Position numbers and translations under genes: made by a program. The notes under the pieces were generated by a model. It was not told where the DNA came from. It was given only the letters and a program-made list of their open reading frames with translations, and ran no database searches. A stretch of DNA of 64,000 nt from Leptodactylus fallax. Its lineage: Eukaryota; Chordata; Amphibia; Anura; Leptodactylidae. Of this stretch, positions 10,028-22,299 are shown one piece after another; within the stretch, counting starts at the first letter, position 1, and each line of letters begins with the position of its first letter. Location of the stretch: NCBI GenBank assembly GCA_947044405.1, contig CAMRHE010000352.1, forward strand, positions 124,001 to 188,000, in the 5' to 3' direction.

Positions 10028-10889
10028 TGTGAAAGATCCTCAGTGCGCCAACACCGCGTTGACCCACACCTGAGACTTCTTTACTAAAAACCACACTCAC
10101 CGCCAGTGAGTGCTGGGTCCACAAGATAAATACAAGACAAGCTTTCTAAATTTTATATATTTATTAACCCCTAAATGGGTCGGTATTAACATCTAACACA
10201 TGCAGTTCAGAACAGATATGCAGATGTATGCAAGCATTAACAGTTACTAGTTACAATATACAGCACTTAAAATAAAAAGGGAATAAAAGTGAAATAATTA
10301 CTTTACCACACATATCCTTGATGTGGTTCTGTAGTCCAACACTCACACATGCTCTGGTATGTGTGAATAACCAGTGGAGGCTTCTAGCAGCATCACAGCA
10401 TTCCAGCCTGCATGCTCATCACAGTATATCCCAGTAGTCTCATCATAATATTCTCTAGTAGTCCCAGCACAGTCTCCCCCTCACTGACCTCTTACCTCAT
10501 CTTTTATACCCTTGATTACACCACCCAGAATGAGGTCACCAGCGACGGCAAGTCTGGTTGACTAACGCACTCAAGTCCAGATTCTTTGTAAGGAGATAGG
10601 ATTAAGTGGAATGATACAATGCCTTCTATATGTTATCAACCATGTCTGATCAACAGCCCAGGCTGAACAATGCATGTGTATTTGATCACCCAGGGCTATG
10701 TAGGAATTCAATGGAGCCATTCTGGGATGGATACAAAGCCCTATTGTTACATGGTTGCCACTACTGACAACATGCACCTAGGATTAGAGCTGCGCACATT
10801 ATGAGTAAATGGAAGTAAGAGGGAGATACGATACCCAGAGATCAAAATACATCTTTGAGTTATAGCCATATTTAAGTGGAATCATCACA
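10028..10889 (-). mobile_element. 3' LTR of the Gypsy element (minus strand)
   Basis: On the minus strand the segment starts TGTGATGATTCC at 10889 and ends GGATCTTTCACA at 10028, giving TGTGA...TCACA termini. A polypurine tract abuts its start. An AATAAA lies on the minus strand near 10158-10163, consistent with an R region close to the end. No second copy is present, because the element is truncated on its 5' side near 12957. Confidence 0.75.
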
Positions 10890-10903
10890 CCTCCCCCTTT
10901 TAG
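10890..10903 (-). other. Polypurine tract of the Gypsy element
   Basis: The minus strand reads AAAAGGGGGAGG immediately before the LTR TGTGATG. This is the expected plus-strand priming site of a Ty3/Gypsy retroelement. Confidence 0.75.
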
Positions 10904-10990
10904 ATGGGGCTTGTAGGAAGTAGGGGCCTGTGCCCCTCTTCTGAGAGCATCTCCGCCTCCAGCTTCTCAGGCTCTGGCCCCAAGGCTCCC

Positions 10991-12957
10991 TCACCCTCCC
11001 CCGGGGTCCCAGCAGACTCGGGCCTTGTCAGACTCCGAGGGTGGTTGAGCGGCACGCGCCTTCAATATGTCCAGACTAGGGTCAGCTTGGACAGCATCTC
11101 TGAACTCTTGGCTGGAGTGAGACAAAAGAGAGGTGCATGTTACATAGCTGCCAGACCCTTCAGGTTCTAGGGTGGGGGAATTTCTCAAGGCAGTCTCAGT
11201 AATGCGTCTGAGTGACGGAGGGACCGGTGCAGAGGCTGGAATGCTTTCCACCCCTTTGGCACTTTGACTGCGGGTAACCCCCGCAATACCAGCAGTACGT
11301 CCTACATCCGGACCGTCACGGAGAGCCCAGAGAGACACCGAACCACCTGGTACAACATCCACAGTTTCATGGCAGACATTTGCAATATCATTAACAGCAT
11401 TGGTTCTATCACACTGAGCTGGAGGGAGGACTGGCAGACATAGGGACACAGACTGGGGGGGTAAGGCCCCCGCAGATGTGGGCGGGTCTACAGCCCAGTC
11501 CTCACTCAGCTCCTTTACACCTACATTAATCCCAGAGACAGTAGAATTAGCATTATCACAGCCTGGAGGAAAGAACTCAGTAAGGGGTTTAGCCTTCCCT
11601 TTGGACATGGCAAGTTCATCTACAACATTCACAGGTACAGTTACAGTAGCATTTTCACAGAATGTATGAGGAGACATTTCAGAGGGAGGGTTACCAGCCC
11701 CCTCTGCAGGTAGTCCCACAGGTACAATTAAATTAGCATTTTCACAGAATGTATGAGGAGACCTTTCAGAGGGAGGGTTATCAGCCTCCTCTGCAGGTAG
11801 TCCCACAGGTACAATGTCAGACATATCAGCCTGGACAGACAGCTGATCACAGGGAGCTGGGGCGGCCCCCACCTCATATTGGCACATCATAGGCCCCAAA
11901 TCTGTCCCCAACAGTACATTGGCAGGCAACTCAGACATCACTCCCACATCCCGCATTCCTTTCCCTGCACCCCAGTCTAAATGAACACAAGCCATGGGTA
12001 CAGTAAAACGTTCCAATCCAATACCCCGTAGGGTCAGAGTTTTCCCGGGAATAATACTGCCTGGGGGGACCAAATCTGGTTGTACAAGCGTAACATCTGC
12101 CCCAGTGTCCCGGAATCCCATCACCGCTTTGTCCCCCACAGTGACCTGTTGACGGTTAGCATTAAGCTGGGGCCCCTCCCTCGCAACCAGATACACAGAT
12201 GGGCCGGCCACTGTAGTTTGGGGAGCAGGGGGGTTCCTAGGGCGGTTGGGGCAGTCTCGTTGTAAATGTCCCGTTTGATTACAGGCGTGGCACCGCCTGA
12301 TCTCTCCCTGGGGTATGAGAGAGGTCGCCGGGGAGCTCAGAGCTCGAGGGGCAGGGGACGTATAGGAACCACCCGGGACAGAGTATGTCTTACCCCTCCT
12401 CCAGCCGTCGCTGGCAGGTGTCCACAGCAACTGGTTGGCAACATAATGATCTGCCATTGCTGCGGCTGTTTCAAGGTCCTTGGGCTCTCGGTCCAGGAGG
12501 TATTTTCGCACTTCCTCGGTACAAATGGTCAAGAACTGCTCTTGAAGCATGAGGTCTGCAAGGCTTTCTTGTGAGGTGACGGACTTGCCCTCTGTCCACT
12601 CCCGGAACCACCCGCGCAGTTGGGCCACTGTATCCTCATGACTGTCTGAAGGCTTTTTCTGCAGGCCTCGGAACCTTCGATGGTACAGCTCCGGCGTGAG
12701 TTGGTATCTCCAGATCAGCGCTGCTTTAACGGACTCATAGTCCAGGTCAACTGGCAAATTGGCGTAAGTGTCCAGGGCTTTTCCCCTCAACCGGGGAGCC
12801 AGGTAATGGACCCAATCCGTCTGTGGTAGCTGATACTGCTTACACACTTTCTCAAAGGCCCGCAAGAACGAGTCCAAATCCCCGTTTGTTTCAAGGATTG
12901 GAAAGTCCTCGGATCGGAGCCTTGGTACTTGAGCTTCTGGAGTGCGTGCAGGGCCTG
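10991..12957 (-). CDS. Gypsy (Gmr1/SCAN-type) Gag-protease polyprotein, 5'-truncated, pol missing
   Basis: One uninterrupted minus-strand frame of about 655 codons runs from the truncation near 12957 to the stop at 10991; no ATG start is preserved, so translation as it stands is doubtful. Order: a capsid-like domain with QEQFLTICTEEVRKYLLDRE (SCAN-like helices), a zinc knuckle CHACNQTGHLQRDC (C-x2-C-x4-H-x4-C), and an aspartic protease with DTGADVTLV (codons at about 12098-12109). A low-complexity stretch of about 300 residues follows, including a repeated block around VPVGLPAE. Frame then stops; only about 90 bp separate it from the polypurine tract. Reverse transcriptase, RNase H and integrase are absent, so pol has been deleted. 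SCAN domains are known to derive from Gmr1-like Gypsy capsids. Its role would be particle assembly and processing. Confidence 0.85.
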
Positions 12958-13728
12958 CACACTTATTATTTTATTATATTGTGGTGTGATTATAGTCATT
13001 CTTTGACCATCTTTGAGTTAACTTGTTTTAGAAAAACCCATTTTCCTACAGTCACAAAGTCAGAGGAATACTGGAACACAATCCAGGGGCCCCACACCTT
13101 ATTCTGCCTATCAGAAACCTGCAGAGTAGTCACAGTTCCTTCATTCTGTGCAAATGCATCAGCTCCTGAAACCACTTCGAAATAGTGGGGGTCCAAAGAT
13201 TCTTTCACAGACTGTGTATTGCCATTTTGGCAGCAACTCACATATAACTAATCAAAGTATGGGTGACAGACTTCATCTGCCCAGGAAGCATAAAGAGTAA
13301 TAGTGGGGCTGGTTCATTTGCTAATGCCTGTTTACCATTAAATCAGGGGTATCACCTGCGCACAGAATTGAAAAAGCACCAAATATGTGTTAATATGTTC
13401 CATGCCTGCCCACAGCAACACAGCAGTGTTGGTCAGAGACCAAATGGTAAATAACATGGAGGGTCTCCTAGGTTATGCATGATCCAAAAAACTTGTGACA
13501 TAGTGTAATAACTCTATATCACTCATCCATTGAAGGAGAGAACCCTAAGCTACCCACAGAAGATAGAGGCCCTCTCCCAGCTACCCACAAAACAAAGAGG
13601 TCCAGAAGACATCTGCTCCAGAAGGAGGCCATGAATCGTGGATATTGGCCTAATAAGAGGTATTAAGGTTTTACAAAGAGCCTTGAACAAAGTAGGGTCA
13701 CGGTGGAGATTTAGCGTTTTATGATATA
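12958..13728. other. Unassigned sequence between the Gypsy and Helitron elements
   Basis: There is a minus-strand open frame of 81 codons at 12996-13241 without a recognisable domain. A short duplication of TACCCACA plus AGA-rich sequence lies near 13553-13600. No gene supported. Before the Helitron insertion this joined directly to 26588. Confidence 0.4.
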
Positions 13729-13758
13729 CTAGTAGAATACCCGTGGCTTCTCTCACGG
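13729..13758 (-). terminator. Helitron 3' hairpin and CTAG end
   Basis: On the minus strand the stem CCGTG (13758-13754) pairs with CACGG (13745-13741) across an 8-nt loop. Twelve nucleotides later the element ends ...TTCTACTAG, followed by host T. This is the standard rolling-circle termination signal. Confidence 0.88.
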
Positions 13759-14166
13759 AAAATATGTTAAATTGTTGGTTATGCTAGCTAAAGCAAAATT
13801 TCCAGTGTCACACTGAAATTGACATTTTCAGAGTGCTAGATTAAATCTTTTTTTTCCACTTGAAATTTTTCTTATTATTTTCGCATATTACTTATTTGTC
13901 GTAACAATGATGTGAACAATATTTTTTTTTTATTTCAACATTTTTATTGATTTTACATATTCAATACATATTATGTAGTATAAACTATTACAACTATTTT
14001 TTGAACTATTTTTTATCAAAAATTAAAATTTATGCACCGTACACAAACATATAAAACATTTAGACCCAATTAACAACATAGTGCAACCCTTCCTCCCTCC
14101 CTCCAGTGTAATCTATAAGTAGTTCGCAGACAAAAGAGTAAAATTGATTTACAGTTAAACAACTAT

Positions 14167-14475
14167 CTATTGTAGTGCTTTTTGGTAAACAATGTTTCTG
14201 GTTCTACCTTCAGGTGCATATATGAAAAGATTTTTGGGGTTACCCACTCTAGAGCAAGCATCGTACAACTGTCCATGTGAAAAACACGGGCTCTCCAAAT
14301 TAATGCTGGCTACTTTACGTGATTGACCTTGTGCTTTGTTTATAGTCATAGCAAATGCAAGTCGGATTGGGAACTGCAGACGCTTAAAATTGAAGGGCAT
14401 GTTGCTTGGTAGCAAAGGAATACGCGGAATGAAAACATTTGCTCCCTTAGAGTTTCCCATAAGAATAGTGGCTTC
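14167..14475 (-). pseudogene. Helitron helicase, C-terminal end
   Basis: Encodes the last helicase motifs of a PIF1-type Helitron helicase: PFNFKRLQFPIRLAFAMTIN, then KAQGQS, SINLESPCFSHGQLYDACSR and VGNPKNLFIYAPEG. The stop is near 14167. The LINE at 14476-20516 separates it from the preceding part of the same gene, which resumes at 20532. Confidence 0.92.
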
Positions 14476-14580
14476 GGGGGGGCGGAGCCTAACCGTCAAC
14501 ACTGATGGACGTCTGAGCCTGCAGCTCCATCAGTCACCACACCAATACCTGCCTTAAAATGCTCACTTGGGGACAAAAAA

Positions 14581-15545
14581 ATGGGCAAGACTATCAGAGA
14601 TAGAAGTGGGGAACCAACGAGTACCCCAACAGGAAAGAACAACTCTGCGGAGGTTCATAAATTCTTTCGCAAAAAAGTTCTCCACTCTCCTGCAATGGCG
14701 CGCAAAATGGCGCCGGAGGAGCCCCACTCAGGAGACGCGGTGGAAGACCTGGACAGCGCATCGGGTACCGATCGGACCTACGTGCCGACATACACTCCAT
14801 GGGCAAAAGTGTGGACTCCCTTGAGACAGCCTGCTCGTCGATCACTCTTCACTCCTCTTCAATGGTTCAGCATATCGCCAACCACCATACTCACCTGAAT
14901 AGAACCTACGATATCCTGGAGGATCTGGAGAACCGTAACCGCGGGAGGAACCTGCACCTTAATGGCCTACCGGAAGCTCACTCCCCTGAAGACTTGAAAC
15001 AGGTGATGTCAGCCATTTTCGTGTCCCTCCTGGGCCCAGAAAGGGCGGCCTCTGTTCAAATTGAGAGAATTCATCAGGAGGTCCGACCTAAACCCTCTCC
15101 AACTGACCCACCGAGGGATGTGATCTGCGGATTGCTGTCCTCTGTGGACACATAGGCTATCCTTGCTGCGGCCAAAGACAAAAGGCCACTCACCCACGCT
15201 CAGTCGAAAATCCACCTCTATCAGGACTTGGTGCCTTCTACTTTGGCAAAACGTCGTATGCTACGTCCATTACTGGAGGCTCTACGGGAAAAGGGCCTTC
15301 AATATGCATGGCTTTTTCCCTTCGGGTTATCGGTTCTCAAACAGGGCCGCAGAATAGTTATCCGATCACCGGAGGACCTCTCTAAAGCATGGGCCTTTCT
15401 TGACATACCTCCGATGGAGATATCCTCATGGCTGTCTCTCCCAGAAGACATTCACTCCTGGCCCCAAGAGGGGCTGCCGCAACGTCTCAAGTCGCCGAAG
15501 ACACGGAAATCCGCCTTGAGGCGGCACCTGCAAGACTCCGGTTGA
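14581..15545 (+). pseudogene. L1-like ORF1 (RNA-binding protein), broken
   Basis: Starts at ATG 14581 (MGKTIRDRSGEP). A frameshift near 14800 moves reading to the frame holding LNRTYDILEDLENRNRGRNL, the end of a coiled coil leading into an RRM-like region (HLNGLPEAHSPEDLKQVM, then ERIHQEVRPK). An in-frame TAG lies at 15153-15155, after which the same frame continues through a C-terminal domain (KRRMLRPLLEALREKGLQYA) to 15545. Total length of about 320 codons matches ORF1p of L1-type elements, which trimerises and binds element RNA. Confidence 0.85.
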
Positions 15546-16671
15546 GTAACTGCCAACTTACCACCGAGATGTTCTTTTGCACAGGGCTGACCCGTTCATT
15601 GAATTGGCTGTCTCTGCTCCACCCGATATACCATCTTCGCTTCTGCTGCGGAACTGTGTAATCCCGACAGACCGGCCCAGAAGCCACCTACTTTTACCCT
15701 ACACCCTCACTTAAGACTGAAAGTGGCTGAAGGTACCCTCTCTCACGGACTATGCCCTTTCCCTTACCCCACGACCCCCATTCCCTCATACACCTGCCCC
15801 AGCAGCTCCTTTTTCCTGCCCTGCAGCCAACATGGTATGAGTGAGTGTCACCCAGTGCTAGGGAATGTTAAGGTTGTGGTTTTGTGCTCTATATTGCACT
15901 TTCCTCCCTCCAGTTAACTTTAGTTTTTGATGTGATATTCAGTTTCTCGGGTTGTTTTATATGCCAGTTTACAAGTCCTCCTTTTGTATTTGTGGGGCTG
16001 ACACTGAGGTTTGTCATCCAAACCTAGGTTATATTAACTTAGTGACGCAGGGTTTTGTGCTAAAATATGGCTCATGAGCCTCTAACTTCCTCTTTGCTTA
16101 CCCTATGCCCCCTGCCAAACCCCCCTCTCTCCCCCCCCCCCACCACCATTCATCCCATTCCTGTACCCACTCTCCCGGCCCTAGACTTGCTCTTCTGCCC
16201 CCTCCTCCCGCCCTCGTGGGGGTTTGGACGAGTGTGTCAGGTGTGCTCCCTGGACCGGTAGGTTCGGGTCAGGAGGCCTACTGTCTAAATGTCATCGGAG
16301 GAAGTTCATTGCCCTGTAGTAAACCTGAGGGGTGGATTCCCGCCCGGGCCTTCGGGATCTATGGTTCGCTCATAGTAATTACTTGAGATTGGCATCAGCC
16401 TATCGCGCTGGGGTCCCGTGGTCCCGGGTGGCCATGAAGCCCTGGCGGTCATGGAAATATGCATTATACTAGCTGTACTGATGTGAACATGTGGAGCCCA
16501 GTACCGGTCTTATGTACGATCATATTGCCTATGTTATATTGATTATATGGACTATGCTTTTTATGTTGTATTATAACATATTGTTCCACAGTCTTCCTCA
16601 TATAGTACCCTTACTTATATGTGACTGTCTTGCATTCAATTCTCTTTCATTCCTCAGTGCCCTTCCAGTGC
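15546..16671 (+). other. LINE inter-ORF region
   Basis: C-rich and T-rich sequence with a CCCCCC run near 16130. There is no endonuclease N-terminus in any frame, although ORF2 should begin here. The open frames at 15723-16386 are low-complexity. Confidence 0.5.
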
Positions 16672-19600
16672 TCTCAAACCTATGAAGACTCGGAAGGCAG
16701 AATCTTGTTGCTTAAAGGCACCCTTGCCACTTACAAATACACCTTTGCCAATTTCTACGCTCCCAATCAAGGTCAAGTGGCTTGGCTCATTGAAGCTTTA
16801 CGCACATTGGAACTCTTTGCCGAGGGCCCTATAATCTTGGCCGGCGATTTTAACCTCACTCTCAATCCCACTCTTGACTCTTCCACAGGAGCCTCCTCTA
16901 CTCCTCAAAAAGCATTGGGTAGGCTCCTACAGGAACTCAATGACCTCCGACTAGTTGACCTTTGGCGCCTGCACAACCCATCCGTGAAAGACTACTCTTT
17001 ATTCTCCAACCCACGGCAATCTTATCAGAGACTAGACTACATTTTCGCTTCTAGAGACCTGGTTCCGTATTCTTTGAAATTCCGCATTGACTCCATCTCG
17101 GTATCCGATCATGCTCCGGTGTGGGCCCTGTTAACACTACATCAGCTACCTCAGAAAGACTGGAGCTGAAGATTAAATGAGGCTTTATTGTATCGTTCCG
17201 ATCTGCTTGGGACTATCTGGCAACAGTTGGAGTCGTATTTTGCCATAAACGCTAATGCTGAAACTTGTCCTACCATTACCTGGGAGGCACATAAGTTGGT
17301 GATTAGAGGGATCTTCATTTCTCTTGCCTCTAGAGTCAAGAAAGACTCTCAAGCGGAACTAGATAAAATCCTCTCAGACATAGCGGCAATTGAACGCATA
17401 CGGAAAGCGAGTAAACAACTGACTATGCGTACCGAGCTTCAAAACTTGCGTGAAAAATTAAAGATGCCATTAATGATCTAACGGCTAAACATTTCCTTCA
17501 TTATCAATATAGGCTCTATGCACATGTGGACAAGGGGGGTAAACTGATGATCTCTTTGGTTAGGAAACGAAAAGCCAAATGCTTCATCTCGGTTATTAAA
17601 GATCAAGCAGATAACACACACAAATCCACTAAAGGCATAACTTCAGCCTTCCTCTCATTCTATTCTGGGCTATACAATCTGAACTCTAAGGATTCTGCGA
17701 CTTTTACGACAGACAAAGTTGCTAGGATGGAAGAATCTCTTAACCTCTCTCTCTTTGGAAGAAATTAAGCGCGTATTGAATATCTTCCCTAAAGGGAAAA
17801 GCCCGGGCCCGGATGGTCTTCCTTTACAATACTATAAGGTATTCCAATCTTAATTTCCTTCCGCATCTTTCTCTCTCTTGTAATGCCCTATTCTCTGGGG
17901 AAAACACTCCTCCGTCAAGCCCAGGAAGCACATATTACGCTGCTCCCTAAAGACGGGAAGGACCCCCTCTCCTGTGGTAGTTATAGGCCCATATCACTCC
18001 TTAATCTCGATCTTAAATTGTGGCCGAAAATTCTAGCCACCAGAATGAAACACCTTCACCCCTCACTATTGCATCCTGATCAAGCTGGTTTTGTTTTAGG
18101 TAGAGAAGAAAAAGATAACTCCCAACGATTGCTTCATACCATCACTCACACAAGAAAAACTCGCTCTAACCTGGTCCTTCTGGGGGCTGACGCTGAAAAA
18201 GCGTTCGATAGAGTAGATTGGTTGTTCATGAAAGCCACGCTAAGAAAATTTTATTTCCCCCTCAATTTATAAACGCAGTCTTCACCCTTTATGACTCCCC
18301 TTATGCCCGCTTAAAGATCAACGATACACTCTCTCCTTGCTTCAATATTACGAATGGGACCAGACAGGGTTGTCCTCTATCCCCCTCCCTATTCATTTTA
18401 GTGTTGGAATCTTTATTACAGGCGGTTCGCGCCCACCCAGATATATCTGGCTTTAATATAGGAATGCATACTCTGCATTCCCCGCTTTCGCAGATGACGT
18501 TCTGTTTTTGGTGTCCAATCCTGATAAAGGGCTCCCTGCTATTGTGGATCTTCTCATACACTATGGTTCCGTCTCCGGCTACAAAGCCAATCTGGACAAA
18601 TCAGAAGTACTAAACGTTACCCTTCCCCCTAAGTTGTCACTGCAAATATTCCCCTCTACGCCTTTTAAATGGACCTCAAAATCCATTAAATATTTAGGCG
18701 TTCAACTAACAGCAGACCCTTCTCACCTCTATACAGAGAATTTTCAGCCACTACTAATGGAGATCCATACCATGTTGTCATCCTATCAAGGACTGCCGTT
18801 TTTCTGGTTTGGTAGACGGAATCTGTTACAGACTTATGCGCTTCCTAAGATTTTATACCTACTCCATATGTTGCCAATACGTCTACCCCTACCCCCCCCT
18901 TCTTCAAGTCCATAAGAAGTCTTTTCTCTACTTTTCTTTGGCGTGGTAAACGTCCACGACTTTCTATAAGTCTCTTAATGAAGAAAAAGTTGGCAGGGGG
19001 CATCGGCATGCCAGATGTCTCAGACTATTACAAAGCGGTCCAACTGAAGCGTTGGATTGAACTCACCTCACCTGGAACGCTCTCGTTGTTCACTAAATTC
19101 TCCACCTGCACATTTGGGCCGGCCGACCAAGTAGATCTGTGGCTGTATGGTTCTCCGGGCTACCATTCCAAGTCGATTGACCAGCTCCTGTTAGGCACCT
19201 GTGAAGCATGGCGTGACTTGAAAGAAACATTGGCACCCTCCCCTTCGCCTTTAATCCCTATAGGCATTCTACCGGATTGGCTAGGAAGATCGAATGTAGC
19301 TTGCTCTGACATGTGGCATCGCTTGTTCTCTCACAGAATGCTAGAGGCTATTGACGAGACAACAGAAGTGGACTTCACGAAACTGGAATCGCTGGTCTCT
19401 GATAAACCGCTGTCCTTTCTACATAAACATCACCTGCACAGATATAGCCGGGACTGGCTTACGACTAACAAGATATGCACTGAACTCATCCCCTTTGAAC
19501 GCAACCTCATGGCTCACCACAAACTCCTGTCTAAGACGTCCTATGTCCTAGCCACCTTTGTACGTCCGATCCAGATCCACAAACCCACCTTTCTATCTTC

Positions 19601-20171
19601 TTGGGAACTTGAACTAAATATACCCCTTTCAGAGGAACAAGTTAAACAAATATTACGCAACTCCCATGGCTTTTCTCCCTGTGTATGCCTTCAGGAGACA
19701 CACTATAAGTTGCCAACCAGATGGTACCACACTCTGAAGTGGCTCCACAAAATGAACTTGTCAGACTCTGATTTATGTTGGAGATGTAAGGCCCAGAGTG
19801 GATACTTGTCGCACATTTGGTGGTCCTGCCCGGGAATTAGTCACGTCTGGAAGGATGTCCAATCTGTGATTCGGCAACTCTCCTCTCCGACTTTCGAGCT
19901 CACTCCAACTATGATCCTGCTCTCACTACCGTCTGCTAACTATATTCCATCGAGACTCAATCTTGTCTCACTCCTATTGTCAGCCGCCAACTCCCTTATA
20001 CCTCGCAGATGGCTGAGCACTGACCCCCGTCTAAAACTGAATGGATTGAAAAGGTTAATCAGATCTCCCGTTTTGAATAATTGTCAAGCTGGAAGTCCAG
20101 GACACATGCCCTTCCCTCCCTTCACCCTCCCTTCCTCTTATCCAAAACCCTCTCCCCCCCGTCTTTGCTAA
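16672..20171 (+). pseudogene. L1-like ORF2 (endonuclease-reverse transcriptase), broken
   Basis: Order: the C-terminal two-thirds of an APE-type endonuclease (NFYAPNQGQ, ILAGDFNLTLNP, RLDYIFASRD, SVSDHAPVWALL); a linker (TWEAHKLVIRGIFISLASRV); then reverse transcriptase (KSPGPDGLPLQYYK near 17800, SYRPISLLNLDLKLWPKILA, DAEKAFDRVDW, GTRQGCPLSPSLFILVLE, and AFADDVLFLVSNPDK at about 18485). Last comes a C-terminal Cys/His motif CWRCKAQSGYLSHIWWSCP in a 397-codon open frame (18978-20171). Breaks: TGA at 17167-17169 and frameshifts near 17470, 17760, 18240, 18490 and 18915. The first part of the endonuclease is missing. The protein would nick target DNA and prime reverse transcription there. Confidence 0.9.
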
Positions 20172-20531
20172 CTGACTTATATTACCCTATTTTGATGCTC
20201 GTTTCTACCCTTTGTTCCCACACTCTCCCTTCCTCTCTCACTTTCTGCCTTCTCCTCTCCTTTTTCTTTCTTTCTCTCTTTCTTTTCTACTCTCTCCTCC
20301 CCTATCTTTTCTTCTTACTGTCTTTTTGCTGCGCCTTATATTTCTCAGTATTGATTGTACTGGTGTTTGAGTTTATTGAATTCATTTAGTATTCACTCTT
20401 ACTATTGTAATTTGTCAGAAGTACTTTACTATGAATCTGCTCATTAATCTGAATTTCCTTCATGTATTTGTATTTTTGTTATACGAAAACCGTTAATAAA
20501 AATATTATTAATAAAAAAGAATAGTAGCTTC

Positions 20532-22295
20532 AGTAACATTGGGCATGAGACTTTTAATGCACATCTTGTGCCGTTACACATTTTTGGTGGGTCAAGGTTC
20601 CGAAGCAAAATTATTGTGGCTCCTATTTTTAAAGTGAGCTTATGCTGTGGCATTCCAGGAGGCTCCAAATAATTCAGGAACTCCAATGGATACATTATGG
20701 CTTGTTCACTCTCCATGACTGAATCAATGGACATGTATGTGGTCGCTAGACCAGGCAGCCTTCCCTGAAGATTTATGAAGCTGACACTATCATTTTTAGG
20801 CGCTAGGATTACACATTCACAAAGCCCCTGATGGTTGTTAAAATTGTTACAAATATCAGGGAAAAATTGGTCAATAAGTTCCATGTCATTTCACAAAAAT
20901 ATTCCAGAATGGAAATGAGACCAGTAGTGGAATCAGTAGGGAACCTGTCATTTCCAAGGCATAGTAGCTGGTGTGTAAATTTGTCCGCAGTTGTATTTCC
21001 CATCAAATGAACCCGCATATTAGTAGTAAGAGTTTGCTTCTGAACATGTATCCACAGATAAGAAGATTTTAGACAGGCATTCACTCATCCACTGGTGTTG
21101 CTCCCTTAAGAACAGGTAACGTCTGGCAGAAGTCACCTGCAAAAATTACAACAATTCCCCCCATTAAACAATCAGTTCCCCGCAGATCTTTCAAGGTGCG
21201 ATCGAGGGCCTCGACCACTTTCTTGTGCGCCATGGTACATTCATCCCAAACAATTACTTTGCAAGTTTGTAATACCTTAGCTTTCCCAGAGCCCTTAGTG
21301 ATATTATAGACAGGAGTTTCTGACAGCACTATATTAAAGGGCAATCCTAGTGCTGAATGAGCCATGTACCCTTCATCTAAAAGAGTGGCCGCAATCCCAG
21401 ATGATGCAACAGCCAAGGCAATGTCATTATATGAGCGAATTTCTGCAAGCAGCAAATTAGTTAAAAATGTTTTACCAGTACCTCCTGGTGCATCTAGGAA
21501 AAATAGTCTGCCATTTCCACTGGAAACATGACCCATAATTGCCATATAGGCCGATCTTTGGTCATCAACTAAAAGAGGTTTATTTAATATGACAAATTCT
21601 TTACATTTTTCCAAATCATAGCTTTTTTCTTGCAGAATATCTCTGTTCATAATATCAAAGTCTGGTCGATTTGGTGCTGGTAAACCTAATTCTATTAGAG
21701 TTTTACTATTGATATATATGCACCTTTCTTCTAACATCAAGAGGGCTTTGTTGAATATGTCAGCAGTGAAATTTAAGTCTAAGTCTGGATTAACTCTCCT
21801 TTGCACTCTAAGAATATCTTCACTAAGATATTCTTTATATTTGTCCCAAAGCGCGCAGGGATTGGAAATTGTGCAGGTTGTAATTATTATAGCGAACAGG
21901 TCTCTTAGTTGAGGTGGAAAGCGAGTGACAGATGTTTCCTGCAATGTTATGTCCCAGTGTTGATCGTCTTCGAACAGACCATGCTTTTGGCATGCTTCCC
22001 TGTAAGTTTGACACAGCTCTCCATCAACTATTTTCAAATCTGTGAAAGAAGTTGACCCACGAACAGTGTGAACCAGTAATCGGAGGATGTAACACTCTGT
22101 GTTGTTTGGGTGCACTGTATACACACGTCCAAGAGCATCACTGGAACATCCGTCCCATCCTGGGACCCTTGCACCTTGTTTCCTCTTGCAAAATACTTTT
22201 CTCGATTTATTCCATGTATAATATTTTGGAACATCTAAATATAATAAAGTCCTTGCAAATGGATCTGCTTGACATAGGAGAAAGAAAGCTGTCAA
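20532..22295 (-). pseudogene. Helitron PIF1-type helicase domain, broken
   Basis: The 404-codon open frame (22295-21081) carries Walker A (DAPGGTGKTF, near 21490), SSGIAATLLDEG, VIVWDECTMAHK (Walker B) and GDFCQTLPVL. After a frameshift it continues with LKSSYLWIHVQKQTLTTNMR, then HKLTLKIGATIILLRNLDPP and CNGTR, up to the LINE insertion point at 20531. These are canonical helicase motifs of the Helitron RepHel protein, which unwinds DNA during rolling-circle transposition. Its remaining C-terminus lies at 14475-14167. Confidence 0.93.
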
Positions 22296-22299
22296 TGTT

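Larger units (their letters stand above)
14476..20516 (+). mobile_element. L1-like LINE, full-length-sized (6.04 kb)
   Basis: Flanked by AAGAATAGTGGCTTC (14461-14475) and AAGAATAGTAGCTTC (20517-20531), a 15-bp TSD with one mismatch. It begins with a G-run and GCGGAGCCTAACC, carries ORF1 and ORF2 in order, and ends with an AATAAA-rich tail. Insertion was into the Helitron helicase gene. Both ORFs are disabled, and the N-terminal part of the ORF2 endonuclease was not found, so internal loss is likely despite the full-size span. Confidence 0.92.

Noticed and set aside
12787..12877. Start codon at 12877 for the Gypsy gag frame
   Set aside because: The codon is TTG and the conserved Gag sequence continues in frame upstream to about 12957, so it is not a true start.
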